DNA from: Verrucomicrobiota bacterium
GTDB lineage: Bacteria > Verrucomicrobiota > Verrucomicrobiia > Palsa-1439
DNA length: 64,000 nucleotides
Direction of reading: 5' to 3'
Assembly (NCBI GenBank): GCA_003152315.1
Contig: PLZV01000030.1
Coordinates: 1-64,000 of the forward strand
Position numbers and translations under genes: made by a program. The notes under the pieces were generated by a model. The model did not search any database, had not been told where the DNA came from, and worked only from the letters and a program-made list of their open reading frames with translations. Shown here one piece after another: positions 54,681 to 63,800 of the stretch (position 1 is its first letter; every line of letters begins with the position of its first letter).

Positions 54681-54792
54681 GCTTGTTTACAAACCGGATC
54701 GATTGCCCGCGAATGGATTAGTTCCTTAGTTAATAGAAAGTTCTTCTGGCCATACGTGAATCGAAGTTGTATTCCTGGCTCAGAATCAAGCG

Positions 54793-55119
54793 ATGGCGAA
54801 TATAAAACTCTCGATAAGGCGCCCAGATTTAACGAGCGTTCAACAGGACTTCTTGAGGATTCGGTCCAAGTACGCAGAATGGGACGCGCTCCTCAAGGGT
54901 CCCGTATCTGGGATTCTCTATGCCTTGGTTGTCAGCAAAGTGGCGGACGAAGATTTGATTTCATTATCAATGATCAAAGGGTTTGATCCTCGTGTGCTAT
55001 ATGCGAACTTGGCTGAACTCGTCAGTCGTTCAGCAAATCCGGTTCTAGACCCTATCGAGATTACGACATATCTGCTGATCGGCGACCACATACCTTCCAA
55101 CAAGACGCTGACCGAGTAG
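54793..55119 (+). CDS. small hypothetical protein
   Basis: A 108-residue frame ('MANIKLSIRRPDLTSVQQDF', 'GPVSGILYALVVSKVADEDL') with plausible composition but no recognisable domain or strong ribosome-binding site. Its end abuts the fragment at 55123. It could be a real gene or a coding remnant. Confidence 0.35.
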   Translation: MANIKLSIRRPDLTSVQQDFLRIRSKYAEWDALLKGPVSGILYALVVSKVADEDLISLSMIKGFDPRVLYANLAELVSRSANPVLDPIEITTYLLIGDHIPSNKTLTE

Positions 55120-55122
55120 GCC

Positions 55123-55203
55123 GGCAAGACAATCACGGTCAAAGGCAAGCTCGTCAGCCGCGATGGGATCAACATGATCTCCAACGCGGAAATTCAGAAA
55201 TAG
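55123..55203 (+). pseudogene. 3'-end remnant of a small beta-rich protein gene
   Basis: After the stop at 55119 the same strand reads 'GKTITVKGKLVSRDGINMIS' and 'NAEIQK' with a stop at 55201-55203. The segment resembles the C-terminus of small exported OB-like proteins of the pattern 'GKTVTV-x-G'. No start belongs to it. Confidence 0.4.
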
Positions 55204-55269
55204 TCCGAATTCGGTAAGGCGCGATCCCGGGCAGCAAGGTCGCGCCATACCAACGATTGCCAAAACGCC

Positions 55270-55622
55270 ATGGTTGAATTCCACGATTTTCTTCAGCAAC
55301 TCAAGCAGCCGGAATACGTCCATGTATTACTCAACCCGATTCCGGTCTACGCCATGTCGTGAAGGATTCTGGCGCTCGTCGTCGCGCTGCTTCTGAAAAG
55401 TCGGGCCGCCCAAATCACGACGCTAGTGGTAGTAATCTTTGCAGCCGTTTCCGTGTGGCCCATCGGCGTGTATGGTGAACGCGGCTACGACCGCGTGTAC
55501 TCGATGTCGAAGACCGACGCCTAGCAATGGCTGGATGGCCACAGGCACCGCGCCGACATCGGATCGTGGGTGTTCTATGCGACAGCGGTCGTCGCCGCGA
55601 CCGCGCTGATTTTGCCGCGTTC
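55270..55622 (+). pseudogene. membrane protein gene with two in-frame stop codons
   Basis: One frame from ATG 55270 reads 'MVEFHDFLQQLKQPEYVHVL', a stop (TGA), then 'LALVVALLLKSRAAQITTLV' and 'GVYGERGYDRVYSMSKTDA', a second stop (TAG), then 'QWLDGHRHRADIGSWVFYAT'. The pieces join without a frameshift into a plausible three-helix membrane protein. It runs into the 3' end of the Rieske oxidoreductase gene on the other strand, so its own 3' end is probably lost. Confidence 0.6.
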
Positions 55623-57176
55623 CTACACTACAGGCTCTTGCGCGAGAGCCAGATTTGAAATGGCTGGGCCGTCGAGGACTTTTCCGAACTTATCAAAACG
55701 CGAACCGTGGCACGGACAGTCCCAAGTCTGCTCGGAATGATTCCAGGCCACAATGCCTCCCAAGTGAGGACAAACCGCTGAACATTCATGCAATTGCCCG
55801 GCAGCATCGCAATAAACCGCGATTTTGTGCAGGCCACGACGGACAACAGCACCGGTGCCGGGTGCGACTAAAACGTCTTCTTTGACGTCCCCTTTGGTGA
55901 CCCAATCCCCATACTGAGCGGCCATGTTGATGGTTTCCTTGGCAAACGTTTTCGCCGCCCGGAGCGTCTTGCGCGATGGCTCGTAGAGGGCCGCCCAGGC
56001 GTTTTCGCGACCTTGAATTAAATCTGTGAGCAACAGGCCGGCAATGGTTCCATGGGTCATCCCATTGCCTGAAAAACCCGTGGCAATATATACGTTTTTC
56101 TTGTCCATCGGATTGCGTCCGATAAAAGCCATCCCATCGATCGTTTCCATGACTTGCCCGGACCAGCGGAATTTTACTTCCGTCATCATGGGGAAACGGG
56201 CTCGGGCCCATTGTTCCAATCGCGAATATCGCGCTTCCGCATCATCGGCCTGCCCCGTTTTATAATCCTCGCCGCCCACGATCAAAAGGTCACTCGCCGA
56301 GGATGAAGGTTGAGTCTGCGCAAGGGATTGCAGACGCACGTAGTGATAAGGATCAGGTGTGTCCCAATACAATGCTTTGTGAACCGAACCCACTGGAACG
56401 CTGGCTCCAATAACAAACGTGCGGTACGCGGCTTGCTTGGTGTGAATCGCCAACAAATCATTCACGGGAGTGTTGGTGGCTACGACAACGGCATCTGCGG
56501 TCACTATCGAGCCACCTCGCGTTTCAATGCGAGCGGGTTCACCACCTTCGATCTTCGAGGCATGCGTTTGGGTGTAGATACGGCCTCCATCCCGCACAAT
56601 GGCCTGCGCCAGCGCCGCCAAATATTTCAAGGGATGGAACTGCGCCTGTCGTGGGAATCGAAGAGCCGGCCCTGTGTCAAAGGAGACCGGAGGCGCTTTC
56701 GCGCCCAGTTCCGTATCGGTCAAACCAACTCGATGCGTCGCAGCCAATTCTCTTTCGAGGACCTCCGTGGATTCACTTGGCGGCATGAAAAGGTAGCCAT
56801 CCACCCGCTCAAAGTCACAATCGATTTTTTCTTCATGGACAGTGCGTTCGATTTGGTCAATGGCGGCGGCATGGCTTTCTGCCGCCAATCGCGCTCCCTT
56901 TTCACCATGCAATCTTTCCAGTTCAAAATAGCGGTCATCCAAAGCCGTGACCAGATGGGCGGTGGTGCGTTCGGTTTCGCCGGACACAATGGGGCCATCG
57001 TCCAAAATAATCACAGATTTTCCTGCACGTCCGAGCAAGTAGGCGGTCGTCAGTCCCGCGATGCCCGCGCCCACGATACAGACGTCGGCGTGTTCATTTT
57101 TGGTAAGTGTGGAATAGGGTGGCAATGTCGCTGTTGCCATCCAGACTGAAATGCTTTGCCCTGCGTGATCGTTCAT
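55623..57176 (-). CDS. FAD-dependent oxidoreductase with C-terminal Rieske 2Fe-2S domain
   Basis: A 517-residue protein starting 'MNDHAGQSISVWMATATLPP' (ATG 57209 would add 11 residues). The N-terminal part is a DAO-type flavoprotein with 'DVCIVGAGIAGLTTAYLLGR' and 'IATGFSGNGMTHGT'. The C-terminal about 80 residues form a Rieske domain with both cluster motifs, 'CPHLGG' and 'CPCHGSRFD'. Such fusions occur widely in soil bacteria; the substrate is unknown. It is a monocistronic gene next to small membrane and stress-type genes. Confidence 0.85.
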   Translation of the reverse strand: MNDHAGQSISVWMATATLPPYSTLTKNEHADVCIVGAGIAGLTTAYLLGRAGKSVIILDDGPIVSGETERTTAHLVTALDDRYFELERLHGEKGARLAAESHAAAIDQIERTVHEEKIDCDFERVDGYLFMPPSESTEVLERELAATHRVGLTDTELGAKAPPVSFDTGPALRFPRQAQFHPLKYLAALAQAIVRDGGRIYTQTHASKIEGGEPARIETRGGSIVTADAVVVATNTPVNDLLAIHTKQAAYRTFVIGASVPVGSVHKALYWDTPDPYHYVRLQSLAQTQPSSSASDLLIVGGEDYKTGQADDAEARYSRLEQWARARFPMMTEVKFRWSGQVMETIDGMAFIGRNPMDKKNVYIATGFSGNGMTHGTIAGLLLTDLIQGRENAWAALYEPSRKTLRAAKTFAKETINMAAQYGDWVTKGDVKEDVLVAPGTGAVVRRGLHKIAVYCDAAGQLHECSAVCPHLGGIVAWNHSEQTWDCPCHGSRFDKFGKVLDGPAISNLALAQEPVV

Positions 57177-57295
57177 AGAAGTTGTCAGAAGAATACGCTG
57201 GTAAACCATATCGGTGCCATGGGGTGTTGACCCTATAGAAAGCGGATCAGCTTTTGGCGTAGCATACCGCCAGCGATAAAGAAAGGAGCAACCGT

Positions 57296-57448
57296 ATGGG
57301 ATTAGTCCTATTGATCGTGCTTATTCTCTTCCTCGTGGGCGCATTGCCCACCTGGCCTCACAGCAAAAATTGGGGTTACTTTCCGAGCGGCGGCCTTGGA
57401 CTGGTCGTCCTGATCCTGCTCATATTGATTCTGACGGGTCGGATTTGA
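57296..57448 (+). CDS. DUF3309-like small membrane protein
   Basis: A 50-residue protein with GAAAGGAG seven bases before the ATG. Two hydrophobic helices ('GLVLLIVLILFLVGALP' and 'GLGLVVLILLILILTGRI') flank a central 'WPHSKNWGYFPSGG', the DUF3309 signature. Function unknown; small proteins of this kind are common in stress-related neighbourhoods. Confidence 0.75.
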   Translation: MGLVLLIVLILFLVGALPTWPHSKNWGYFPSGGLGLVVLILLILILTGRI

Positions 57449-57494
57449 GATTGGTTCCTGTGCGGACGGCTTAAACAAGAATGGCAATGCTGAG

Positions 57495-57530
57495 CCCGCC
57501 CGCTACTGCCGCGTGCGGCTGGTGGCCGTA
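57495..57530 (+). repeat. RVRLVP-tail repeat, copy T4 (orphan)
   Basis: Matches T1 with a TGC for TAC change and one inserted G near the end that shifts the frame. It lies directly against the stop codon of the lipoprotein gene at 57531 and is the right-hand edge of the defence block. Confidence 0.7.
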
Positions 57531-57656
57531 TCATTTCTTGGACGCCGCGTCGCCGTAATCTTTGTCCATGGAACCCACACATCCAGACATGACCGCCAAT
57601 AGCGCAATCCCCAGCCCAATCATGATTCGGTCAAACGGACCCTTCGCCTTGTTCAT
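57531..57656 (-). CDS. small lipoprotein
   Basis: A 41-residue protein starting 'MNKAKGPFDRIMIGLGIALL' with the lipobox 'AVMSGC' and a short polar mature part ending 'YGDAASKK'. It resembles entericidin-like lipoproteins in size. Its start overlaps the stop of the gene at 57653-57829 (ATGA), so the two are co-translated. Role unknown. Confidence 0.65.
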   Translation of the reverse strand: MNKAKGPFDRIMIGLGIALLAVMSGCVGSMDKDYGDAASKK

Positions 57657-57829
57657 GTGGAGATTCCTTTCGCGGAGGGAATCAAAACCTGCGGCTGCTC
57701 TGGAAACACCCCCAAGTGCGCGTCGATCGCCAACTGCATCATCTTTTCGACCTGGCCCGCTCCCCAAAGCTGGTATGCCGTCGTGAGCGATTCACTGTAC
57801 GTCAACCCCCCTTTTTGTTTAGCTTCCAT
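57653..57829 (-). CDS. 58-residue conserved-looking protein
   Basis: The frame starting at ATG 57829 encodes 'MEAKQKGGLTYSESLTTAYQ' and 'LWGAGQVEKMMQLAIDAHLG', soluble and probably helical. It overlaps the downstream lipoprotein start. Longer upstream codons are open but have biased, antisense-like composition, so they were excluded. No family assigned. Confidence 0.45.
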   Translation of the reverse strand: MEAKQKGGLTYSESLTTAYQLWGAGQVEKMMQLAIDAHLGVFPEQPQVLIPSAKGIST

Positions 57830-57978
57830 ACCCCTAACTAACCCCAGGAACCTTCCCGTCGCGATGGGGCGTACCCTACCCGATGATTGGGACCAACGCC
57901 TACTCGTGATGCGATCAGGCCCAGATGTGTCAATCGAGCCGTTCAGGTTCATGTCAATTGCTGTCGCGACCTTCGTTC

Positions 57979-58557
57979 TTATGACAGCAGGCGTCGAAGT
58001 TCGAGCAGATTCCCGACGGAAATCAGCCAGGCGGAGGCAGCGCAGCCGAGCGAGGAATACACGAACCGCGCAAAGGCGGTGCCGATGTGCGCGTGCGCCG
58101 GAACCAACAGCAGCGTCAGGATGGAAATGATGCAGAATAACAACCCCAGCGTCGTGTAACGGGGAACTCCGAAAAGTTTCGCCAGTGGTAGAAAATGAAT
58201 TCCGACGATGATGAGGTCCAACGGCACAATCCACGACAGATGACCCATGAAGTAGCACGCGATGCTCACCAGCGCGATGGCCACACCCTCAAGAACGAAG
58301 ATCAGGGCAAACTGCCGGCCAATCCGTCGGTCTCCTGCAGAACGCGGCTCGCTCGGCAGCTTCGCGGCTGCCACAATCTGGCGGACACTCACGGCCAGAA
58401 GCGTTCCTGCGATGACCAGCACCGCGATAAGCGTCAGCAAGGCATTGGTTGTTCCGGCAGTTGCAAAGATGGCAAAGCCCGCGGCTGCGGCAATCAACCA
58501 AGATGTGCCGATTGATAATCCCAGAATGTAAGGTTTTGTTTTTTGTGTTTGAACCAT
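57979..58557 (-). CDS. multi-pass membrane protein of unknown function
   Basis: A 192-residue protein with about six hydrophobic segments ('TSWLIAAAAGFAIFATAG', 'LLTLIAVLVIAGTLLAVSV', 'LGLLFCIISILTLLLVPAHA') and a cytoplasmic basic loop ('KLPSEPRSAGDRRIGR'). No domain recognised with confidence. It lies in the same direction as the two small genes at 57531-57829, 150 bases upstream of them; that gap holds nothing recognisable. Confidence 0.7.
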   Translation of the reverse strand: MVQTQKTKPYILGLSIGTSWLIAAAAGFAIFATAGTTNALLTLIAVLVIAGTLLAVSVRQIVAAAKLPSEPRSAGDRRIGRQFALIFVLEGVAIALVSIACYFMGHLSWIVPLDLIIVGIHFLPLAKLFGVPRYTTLGLLFCIISILTLLLVPAHAHIGTAFARFVYSSLGCAASAWLISVGNLLELRRLLS

Positions 58558-58846
58558 TGCTTTAATAAAAGCGCATCAATGCTACCTAATGTAGCAAGCT
58601 GAGCCACTGTGGCAAGTTTGGTTTCGTCGGCCACGACTTCGTAAAGATTGCCGAGGCAAGCGACCGAGCATCCCACGTCGCCTGATTGCCTTCCGGCGAC
58701 TGATACCAAAATTGATACCAGTGTTCTTCGGTAATCGTCCATGTTCGGGGATGTTCGGCGGCGTTAACGATGGAGGGTCAAATCCGCTAAGGCCTCTTTG
58801 CATAGGGACTTGTGCGAACATTGGCAAACAGCGGCGAACACCGATT

Positions 58847-58896
58847 GAGAGACTGCAAAACTCCTATCGTGAGTTCGATTCTCACACCCGCCTCCA
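58847..58896 (+). other. tRNA-Cys 3'-half fragment, probable attachment site
   Basis: The segment contains an anticodon loop CTGCAAA (anticodon GCA, Cys), a perfect T-arm (GTGAG, TTCGATT, CTCAC), the acceptor 3' strand ACCCGCC, then T and CCA. The preceding bases do not supply GGCGGGT or a D-arm, and the anticodon stem is imperfect, so this is not a complete tRNA. tRNA 3' ends are classical targets of integrases; this copy separates the chromosomal-type small genes from the helicase/XRE/HEPN set. Bases 58558-58846 hold no gene. Confidence 0.65.
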
Positions 58897-58964
58897 ATTT
58901 CATCTCGCGTGAGTCCAACGACTTGCGCGAATTTTGTTTTTGCGGTGCGAAACAGCGAGAGGGG

Positions 58965-58988
58965 CTGTGATACTCGCTGTGATACTCG
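58965..58988. repeat. perfect tandem duplication of a 12-base unit
   Basis: CTGTGATACTCG occurs twice without spacing, 69 bases after the tRNA-Cys fragment. It could be a recombinase arm site or a chance slippage product. The rest of 58897-59076 holds no gene. Confidence 0.4.
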
Positions 58989-59076
58989 GGCCATTTCAGA
59001 TTTCTCTACGCGAGAGTTGAAATCGCAATGCTGAACTGACGTGTAAAGACGGACAGCCCCATGTGCGGGGCCGGGG

Positions 59077-59754
59077 CTAGCGGATGGTCAATTGGACACT
59101 GCTCTCGATGATTCCCGCGCCGATGGCATAGCGGGTGAGACCGGAGATCTCGTGGATATTGAGCTTTGCCATGAGATTCTGCCGATGTTTTTCGACCGTT
59201 TTAACGCTGATGCCGAGTTCTGCCGCAGTGTGTTTGTCGGCGTTGCCTTGGGCTATCAATTGGAGTACCTCCACCTCGCGCGAAGTCAGGCGAGCGATTT
59301 TCTTTTTGAGCAGCCCGCCGCCGTTCGGCGACTTCGGCTGATGATTGCCGAGGCGCTTGGCAATGGAAGGGCTGAAAAAGGTGTTTCCGTTCTGAACTTC
59401 CCGTATCGCCTCGGACAGGTTGTAGGAGGAAGTTTGTTTGAGCAGAAAACCCACCGCACCGACCGCAATCGCCTGATCAACATAAGCATCATCGCTGTGA
59501 GCGGAGAGCATGACCACCTTGGTGTCCGGAAAGGCCTTGCGGATCTGCCGCGCGGCTTCCAACCCATTGAGAAGCGGCATCGCGATGTCCATCACGACCA
59601 CTGCCGGACGAAACTTCCTGGTCAATTCCACCGCTTGGCGACCGTTTTGCGCCTCGCCAACCACCTCAAGATCGACTTCGGCATCCAACAACTTCCGAAA
59701 CCCCGCGCGAACGACCCTGTGATCTTCAGCCAGGAGTACAGTGATGTGTTTCAT
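59077..59754 (-). CDS. NarL/FixJ-type LuxR response regulator
   Basis: A 225-residue protein starting 'MKHITVLLAEDHRVVRAGFR'. The receiver domain has the acidic pair 'AED', phosphoacceptor Asp in 'VVVMDIAMPLLNGL', 'MLSAHSDDAY' and Lys in 'FLLKQTSSYN'. The C-terminal LuxR-type helix-turn-helix is complete ('LTSREVEVLQLIAQGNADKH', 'ELGISVKTVEKHRQNLMAKL'). No sensor kinase is nearby. It is the last gene of the minus-strand set that starts with the helicase. Confidence 0.85.
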   Translation of the reverse strand: MKHITVLLAEDHRVVRAGFRKLLDAEVDLEVVGEAQNGRQAVELTRKFRPAVVVMDIAMPLLNGLEAARQIRKAFPDTKVVMLSAHSDDAYVDQAIAVGAVGFLLKQTSSYNLSEAIREVQNGNTFFSPSIAKRLGNHQPKSPNGGGLLKKKIARLTSREVEVLQLIAQGNADKHTAAELGISVKTVEKHRQNLMAKLNIHEISGLTRYAIGAGIIESSVQLTIR

Positions 59755-59840
59755 AAACATGATCTGCGATGCTGGGCCAACGTAAGCCTTGTCCAGCAAC
59801 AACCACAATGGGGTAAACACCGTAATGTTGAGCCATAGCT

Positions 59841-60467
59841 TCACTTTCTCTTGCCGCAGTAATTTTGGTTGAGTTCGCCGTGTACTTTATGAACACAGCC
59901 TACCCAAGCCCGAACGGCGTCTCTACTCAGTGACTTCGCCTGTTGATGTCCAGGCCCTCGCTTCTCACTGCGGTCGGCTTGATGCACAATATGGTGGCGG
60001 CGTTTCATAAGGGAGGCCAGTTGAGGAAGAAAAGGCTCGAATGGGCCTTTGCAGAAACCAACTCTCGTCAGGAACGCACAGAAATCCTCGACACTGTTGT
60101 AACTCACGAGGTCAAGGTGGGCTTCCACCGAGCGCGCGATAACCTCATCAACGGTCTTGCCACGGTGGCTGGCCAACTTGCCAAGAAAAAACTTCTCAGG
60201 TCTTCCATGTCTTGAGGTGCCCAACAGGGGTATCTCATTCAACACCTCTTCGCTTGCGAAAGGCAGCAGTTCCCGCTCGATGGTTCTGCACATGTCCTCA
60301 AATGTGGAATGGAGAAGCACAACGCTGGCGCGTAAAACGTCAGTCGTCTGGACATCCTTTCGACCCTTTCCCTTGGAGTCAGGGTGTGATTCGTAGACGC
60401 GAACCAGATTGTTTACCCGGTTCAGGTTCTCACTGTACCTAATCAGAAGATCAACGTTCCACGGCAT
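59841..60467 (-). CDS. HEPN-family protein
   Basis: A 208-residue helical protein with the HEPN RNase motif 'RRHHIVHQAD' (R-x4-H) near residue 155-165 and an upstream helix 'VLLHSTFEDMCRTIERELLP'. HEPN proteins with this motif are often RNases in toxin-antitoxin, abortive infection or RNA-processing systems. An XRE regulator gene ends 18 bases upstream, a typical toxin-antitoxin spacing. Catalytic activity is inferred from the motif only. Confidence 0.7.
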   Translation of the reverse strand: MPWNVDLLIRYSENLNRVNNLVRVYESHPDSKGKGRKDVQTTDVLRASVVLLHSTFEDMCRTIERELLPFASEEVLNEIPLLGTSRHGRPEKFFLGKLASHRGKTVDEVIARSVEAHLDLVSYNSVEDFCAFLTRVGFCKGPFEPFLPQLASLMKRRHHIVHQADRSEKRGPGHQQAKSLSRDAVRAWVGCVHKVHGELNQNYCGKRK

Positions 60468-60485
60468 GGGCAGTGAAGGTTGTGT

Positions 60486-60824
60486 TTAGTGACGAAGCCG
60501 TCTACGGCCGCTTCTCGCCTTCCGACGCCGCCGAGCGGGGGCTGCGGATTTTCTCGGCTTCCTTAGCTCCGTGACCGAATCGTAAAGATCGTCTTCCGCA
60601 CCGATGTTCGGATACAACTCAAGCAGTGGAACGCCCAATACCCTGGCGATGAAGAGCAACTGGAAGTCGTAAACGTACACCAACTGGGCTTCGATGCGTG
60701 CAACCGCTTCCCTGCTCTTATCCAGGCCGGCGCGTTGCAGCGCTTCCGCGAGCCGCTTCTGTGACCAACGTTTTCCAACGCGGATTCTGCGAATCCGCGG
60801 TCCAACAAGGTTGAGGATTTTCAT
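60486..60824 (-). CDS. XRE-family helix-turn-helix protein with basic tail
   Basis: A 112-residue protein starting 'MKILNLVGPRIRRIRVGKRW'. It has an XRE-type HTH ('SQKRLAEALQRAGLDKSREA', 'VARIEAQLVYVYDFQLLFIA'), followed by 'LLELYPNIGAEDDLY' and an Arg-rich tail ('RRRRKARSGRRRLRH'). It directly precedes the HEPN gene, as an antitoxin or regulator would. Upstream open codons overlap the helicase gene and were excluded. Confidence 0.75.
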   Translation of the reverse strand: MKILNLVGPRIRRIRVGKRWSQKRLAEALQRAGLDKSREAVARIEAQLVYVYDFQLLFIARVLGVPLLELYPNIGAEDDLYDSVTELRKPRKSAAPARRRRKARSGRRRLRH

Positions 60825-60888
60825 GCCTTGGTTGTGAAGGCTGAAATCTCCCGTTAAGAGAATCTTCGTTGAAAGTAAGCGGGGCAAG

Positions 60889-63800
60889 TTAACGCACCGT
60901 CGCTGCGTGGGTGTGGTGTACCCGGTGTCGCAGCGTCCTCTCCGCTTTCTCCGAGACGGCTTCCTCGCCATCGGGCGGCGTGGCGGCGTCGAGCCTGTTG
61001 GACGCCTGATTCCGGGTCAGGTCCAGCGACTTCACGATTTCATCCTGGCGCTGGGTGAGGTTCTTCAGCTTGGCTTCGTGCTCGAATGGCTCGCCGACCT
61101 TTGCCACCAATTCTGTCGCACGTTTCCGGCACTCCCCAACGTCTCTCTCAGTCTGGGCCAGTTTTTCATCAAGCGCGTGAACCGTGTGCTCTAGCGAACG
61201 CATCGTGCCGTGAGCGCTGTCTGAAATGCTGGCTGAGTACAGATTCGCGCCTTTGAGGACGAGTTCGGTGTGCTCTAACGTGCTGGCCCGAAGAACCACC
61301 GTAAACCCGGCAAGCTCGCCAATCTTGTGCTCTTTGCCAGAACCCCGAAGTTGCTGCGCCCGCCGATTGATCAACTCGCCAGCGATTCCCCGGTCGGTAT
61401 ATTCCGCTCCCTCAATACGGACTTTGAACGCGTCGCCCTGTGTCGGTTGTCTGGCCGCGATGTCCTTGTGGAGGTTCTGAATCCGGCTGGTGAGAATCTC
61501 GACCTCCTCGTGCGTTCGTAGGATCGTGTTACGAATCCGGTACTGCGTCTCGTGGTGCTGGGCGCGCAAGCGGCTGAGGCGGCTCAACTCGGCGTCAATG
61601 TGGGCTTTCTCGATGACCAGCGGATTTCCCGACGCGATGGCCTTGACCTCGGCGTAGGTGAGCGCTGCGCCGTCGATGTCCTCAATGCGGCGCAGGTCGT
61701 TGCGGCCAGTCATTACCTGATGGATGAATTTGGCTTTCGTTTCGAGCGTCTGCCACATGTAGGCGTCGAAACTGCCTTCGGTGACGTACCGGTAGATTTG
61801 CACTTCGGTGTTGCGATTGCCCTGCCGCAGAATCCGTCCCTCCCGCTGCTCAACGTCGGCGGGCCGCCACGGAGCATCAAGATGGTGCAATGCAACCAGC
61901 CGCGCCTGCACATTCGTGCCCGAACCCATCTTCTGCGTGCTGCCCATCAGGATGCGAACCCTGCCCGCACGTACATCGTTGAACAGCGCAAGCTTGGCCG
62001 CATCGCTGTCGTAATCCTGAATGAAGGCGATCTCATTGACGGGGACACCGGCAATGACCAGTTTTGCTTGAACGTCGTTATACACCGAGAACCCGGCGTC
62101 TTTCGGCGTGGACAAATCACAAAAGACGAGCTGCGTCAGCCGGTCGGCCTTCGTCTCCTGCCAAATGCGGAAGATTTCGTGGACCGCGAGGTTGGCTTTG
62201 CTTTCAGGTTGATCGCGCGCGCTAGCATCGACCAACCGAAGATCCAGCGCCGCCTTTCGGCCTTCGGTCGTGATCTTGAGCATATTGTCCACGCGTGGAT
62301 CGACCCGTCCTTTGCGCAACTTTTCCGCTCTCTCCGCGAGACCGGAAACGAGTGCCTTTAGTTCGGGCGTCGCTGGCGCACGGATGATCGCGGCTTTCCC
62401 GTTGCGCAGCGCTGGCGTGGGAAGCTTCAACGTCTGTGCGGTCTGAATATCGGCAACCTGGCGGAACTGCTGCATCAGTTCCGGGACATTCACAAAACGC
62501 GCAAACCGCGTATTCAGCCGGTAACCCGCACCATCCGGGGCAAGTTCCATTGCCGTCACCGGCTCGCCGAACGTCGCCGCCCACGAATCGAAGTGATGCA
62601 CGTGCAGCTTCGTTAGCGCGGCCATTTGCAGATACCGCTGCATGGTGAACATCTCCGCCATGCTGTTGGAAATAGGCGTGCCGGTCGCGAACACCACACC
62701 ACCCCCGCCGTTCACCTGCTGGATGTACCGGGTCTTGAGAAATAAATCGAATGCCCGCTCCGAAGCGGTCTGCGGCAGGCCCGCGATTCGAGTCATCTTG
62801 CTGACGTAAAACAGATTCTTGAAGTACTGAGCTTCATCAATGAACAGCCGGTCCACGCCCAGTTCCTCGAACGTCAGCGTGTTGTCCTTCTTCTCGTCCG
62901 CCATCAGCAGCTTGAGACGCGTCTCCAGTCGCTTTTTGGCCCGCTCAAGGTCTTTCACGATTCGCCGATCGTTCTTGCCCGCGCGCTGCTCACGAATTGC
63001 CATTTCCAATTCGTGGAGTTGTTCGCGGAAGAACGCCTTTTTGGTTTCATCCGATAGGGGGATTCTCTCGAAGCCCGAATGCGTGACGATCACCGCGTCC
63101 CAGTTCCCGGTGGCGATGCGGCTCATTAACTGCCGACGTTTGCTCGCCTCGAAGTCCTCCTTACCGGCCACGAGGATGTTTGCGCCCGGATAAAGCATGA
63201 GAAGTTCCGACGAGAATTGGCCGAGCATGTGATTCGGAACGACGAACAGCGGCTTGCTGGCCAACCCCAGCCGCTTCAACTCCATCCCGGCGGCAACCAT
63301 CGTGTACGTCTTGCCGGCGCCCACTACGTGCCCCAAGAGCGTGTTGGGAGTTTGCAGGATTCGCCAGACGCCCGCTTTCTGGTGTGGGTGCAACGTCACG
63401 ACTTGGCTCGCGCCCGGTAGTGTCAGATGATCGCCGCTGAACGTCCGCAGCCGAACATTGTTGAATTCTTCATTGTATTTCCGCACCAGCCGCTCGCGGC
63501 GCTCATCGTTCTCCCAAATCCATTCCTTGAACCGCTCTTTGATCTTCTGCTGCTTCTCGCGCGCACCTTCGGTTGCTCCCGGATTCACAATGAGTTTGTC
63601 TGACTTGGGTTCTTTGTCGTAAATGGTCGGCGTCCGGAGATTCAGCGCGTCTTGAATCAAGTCGAGGGCATCAGCGCGGTCCGTCCCCCATTCCGTGGTG
63701 TTCGCAACAGTGCGTCTGGCGAAGTAGTCGCCGGTGACCACCCACGTGCCGATGGCGTACGAATGGCTGACGTCGATGTCCGTTGCGCCGAGCAACTCCT

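Noticed and set aside
58822-58896. Complete tRNA-Cys gene
   Set aside because: No 5' acceptor strand or D-arm pairs with the 3' half, and the anticodon stem is imperfect.
58764-58994. Minus-strand frame across the tRNA-Cys fragment
   Set aside because: It is translation of the tRNA remnant ('ENRTHDRSF' type) and not a gene.
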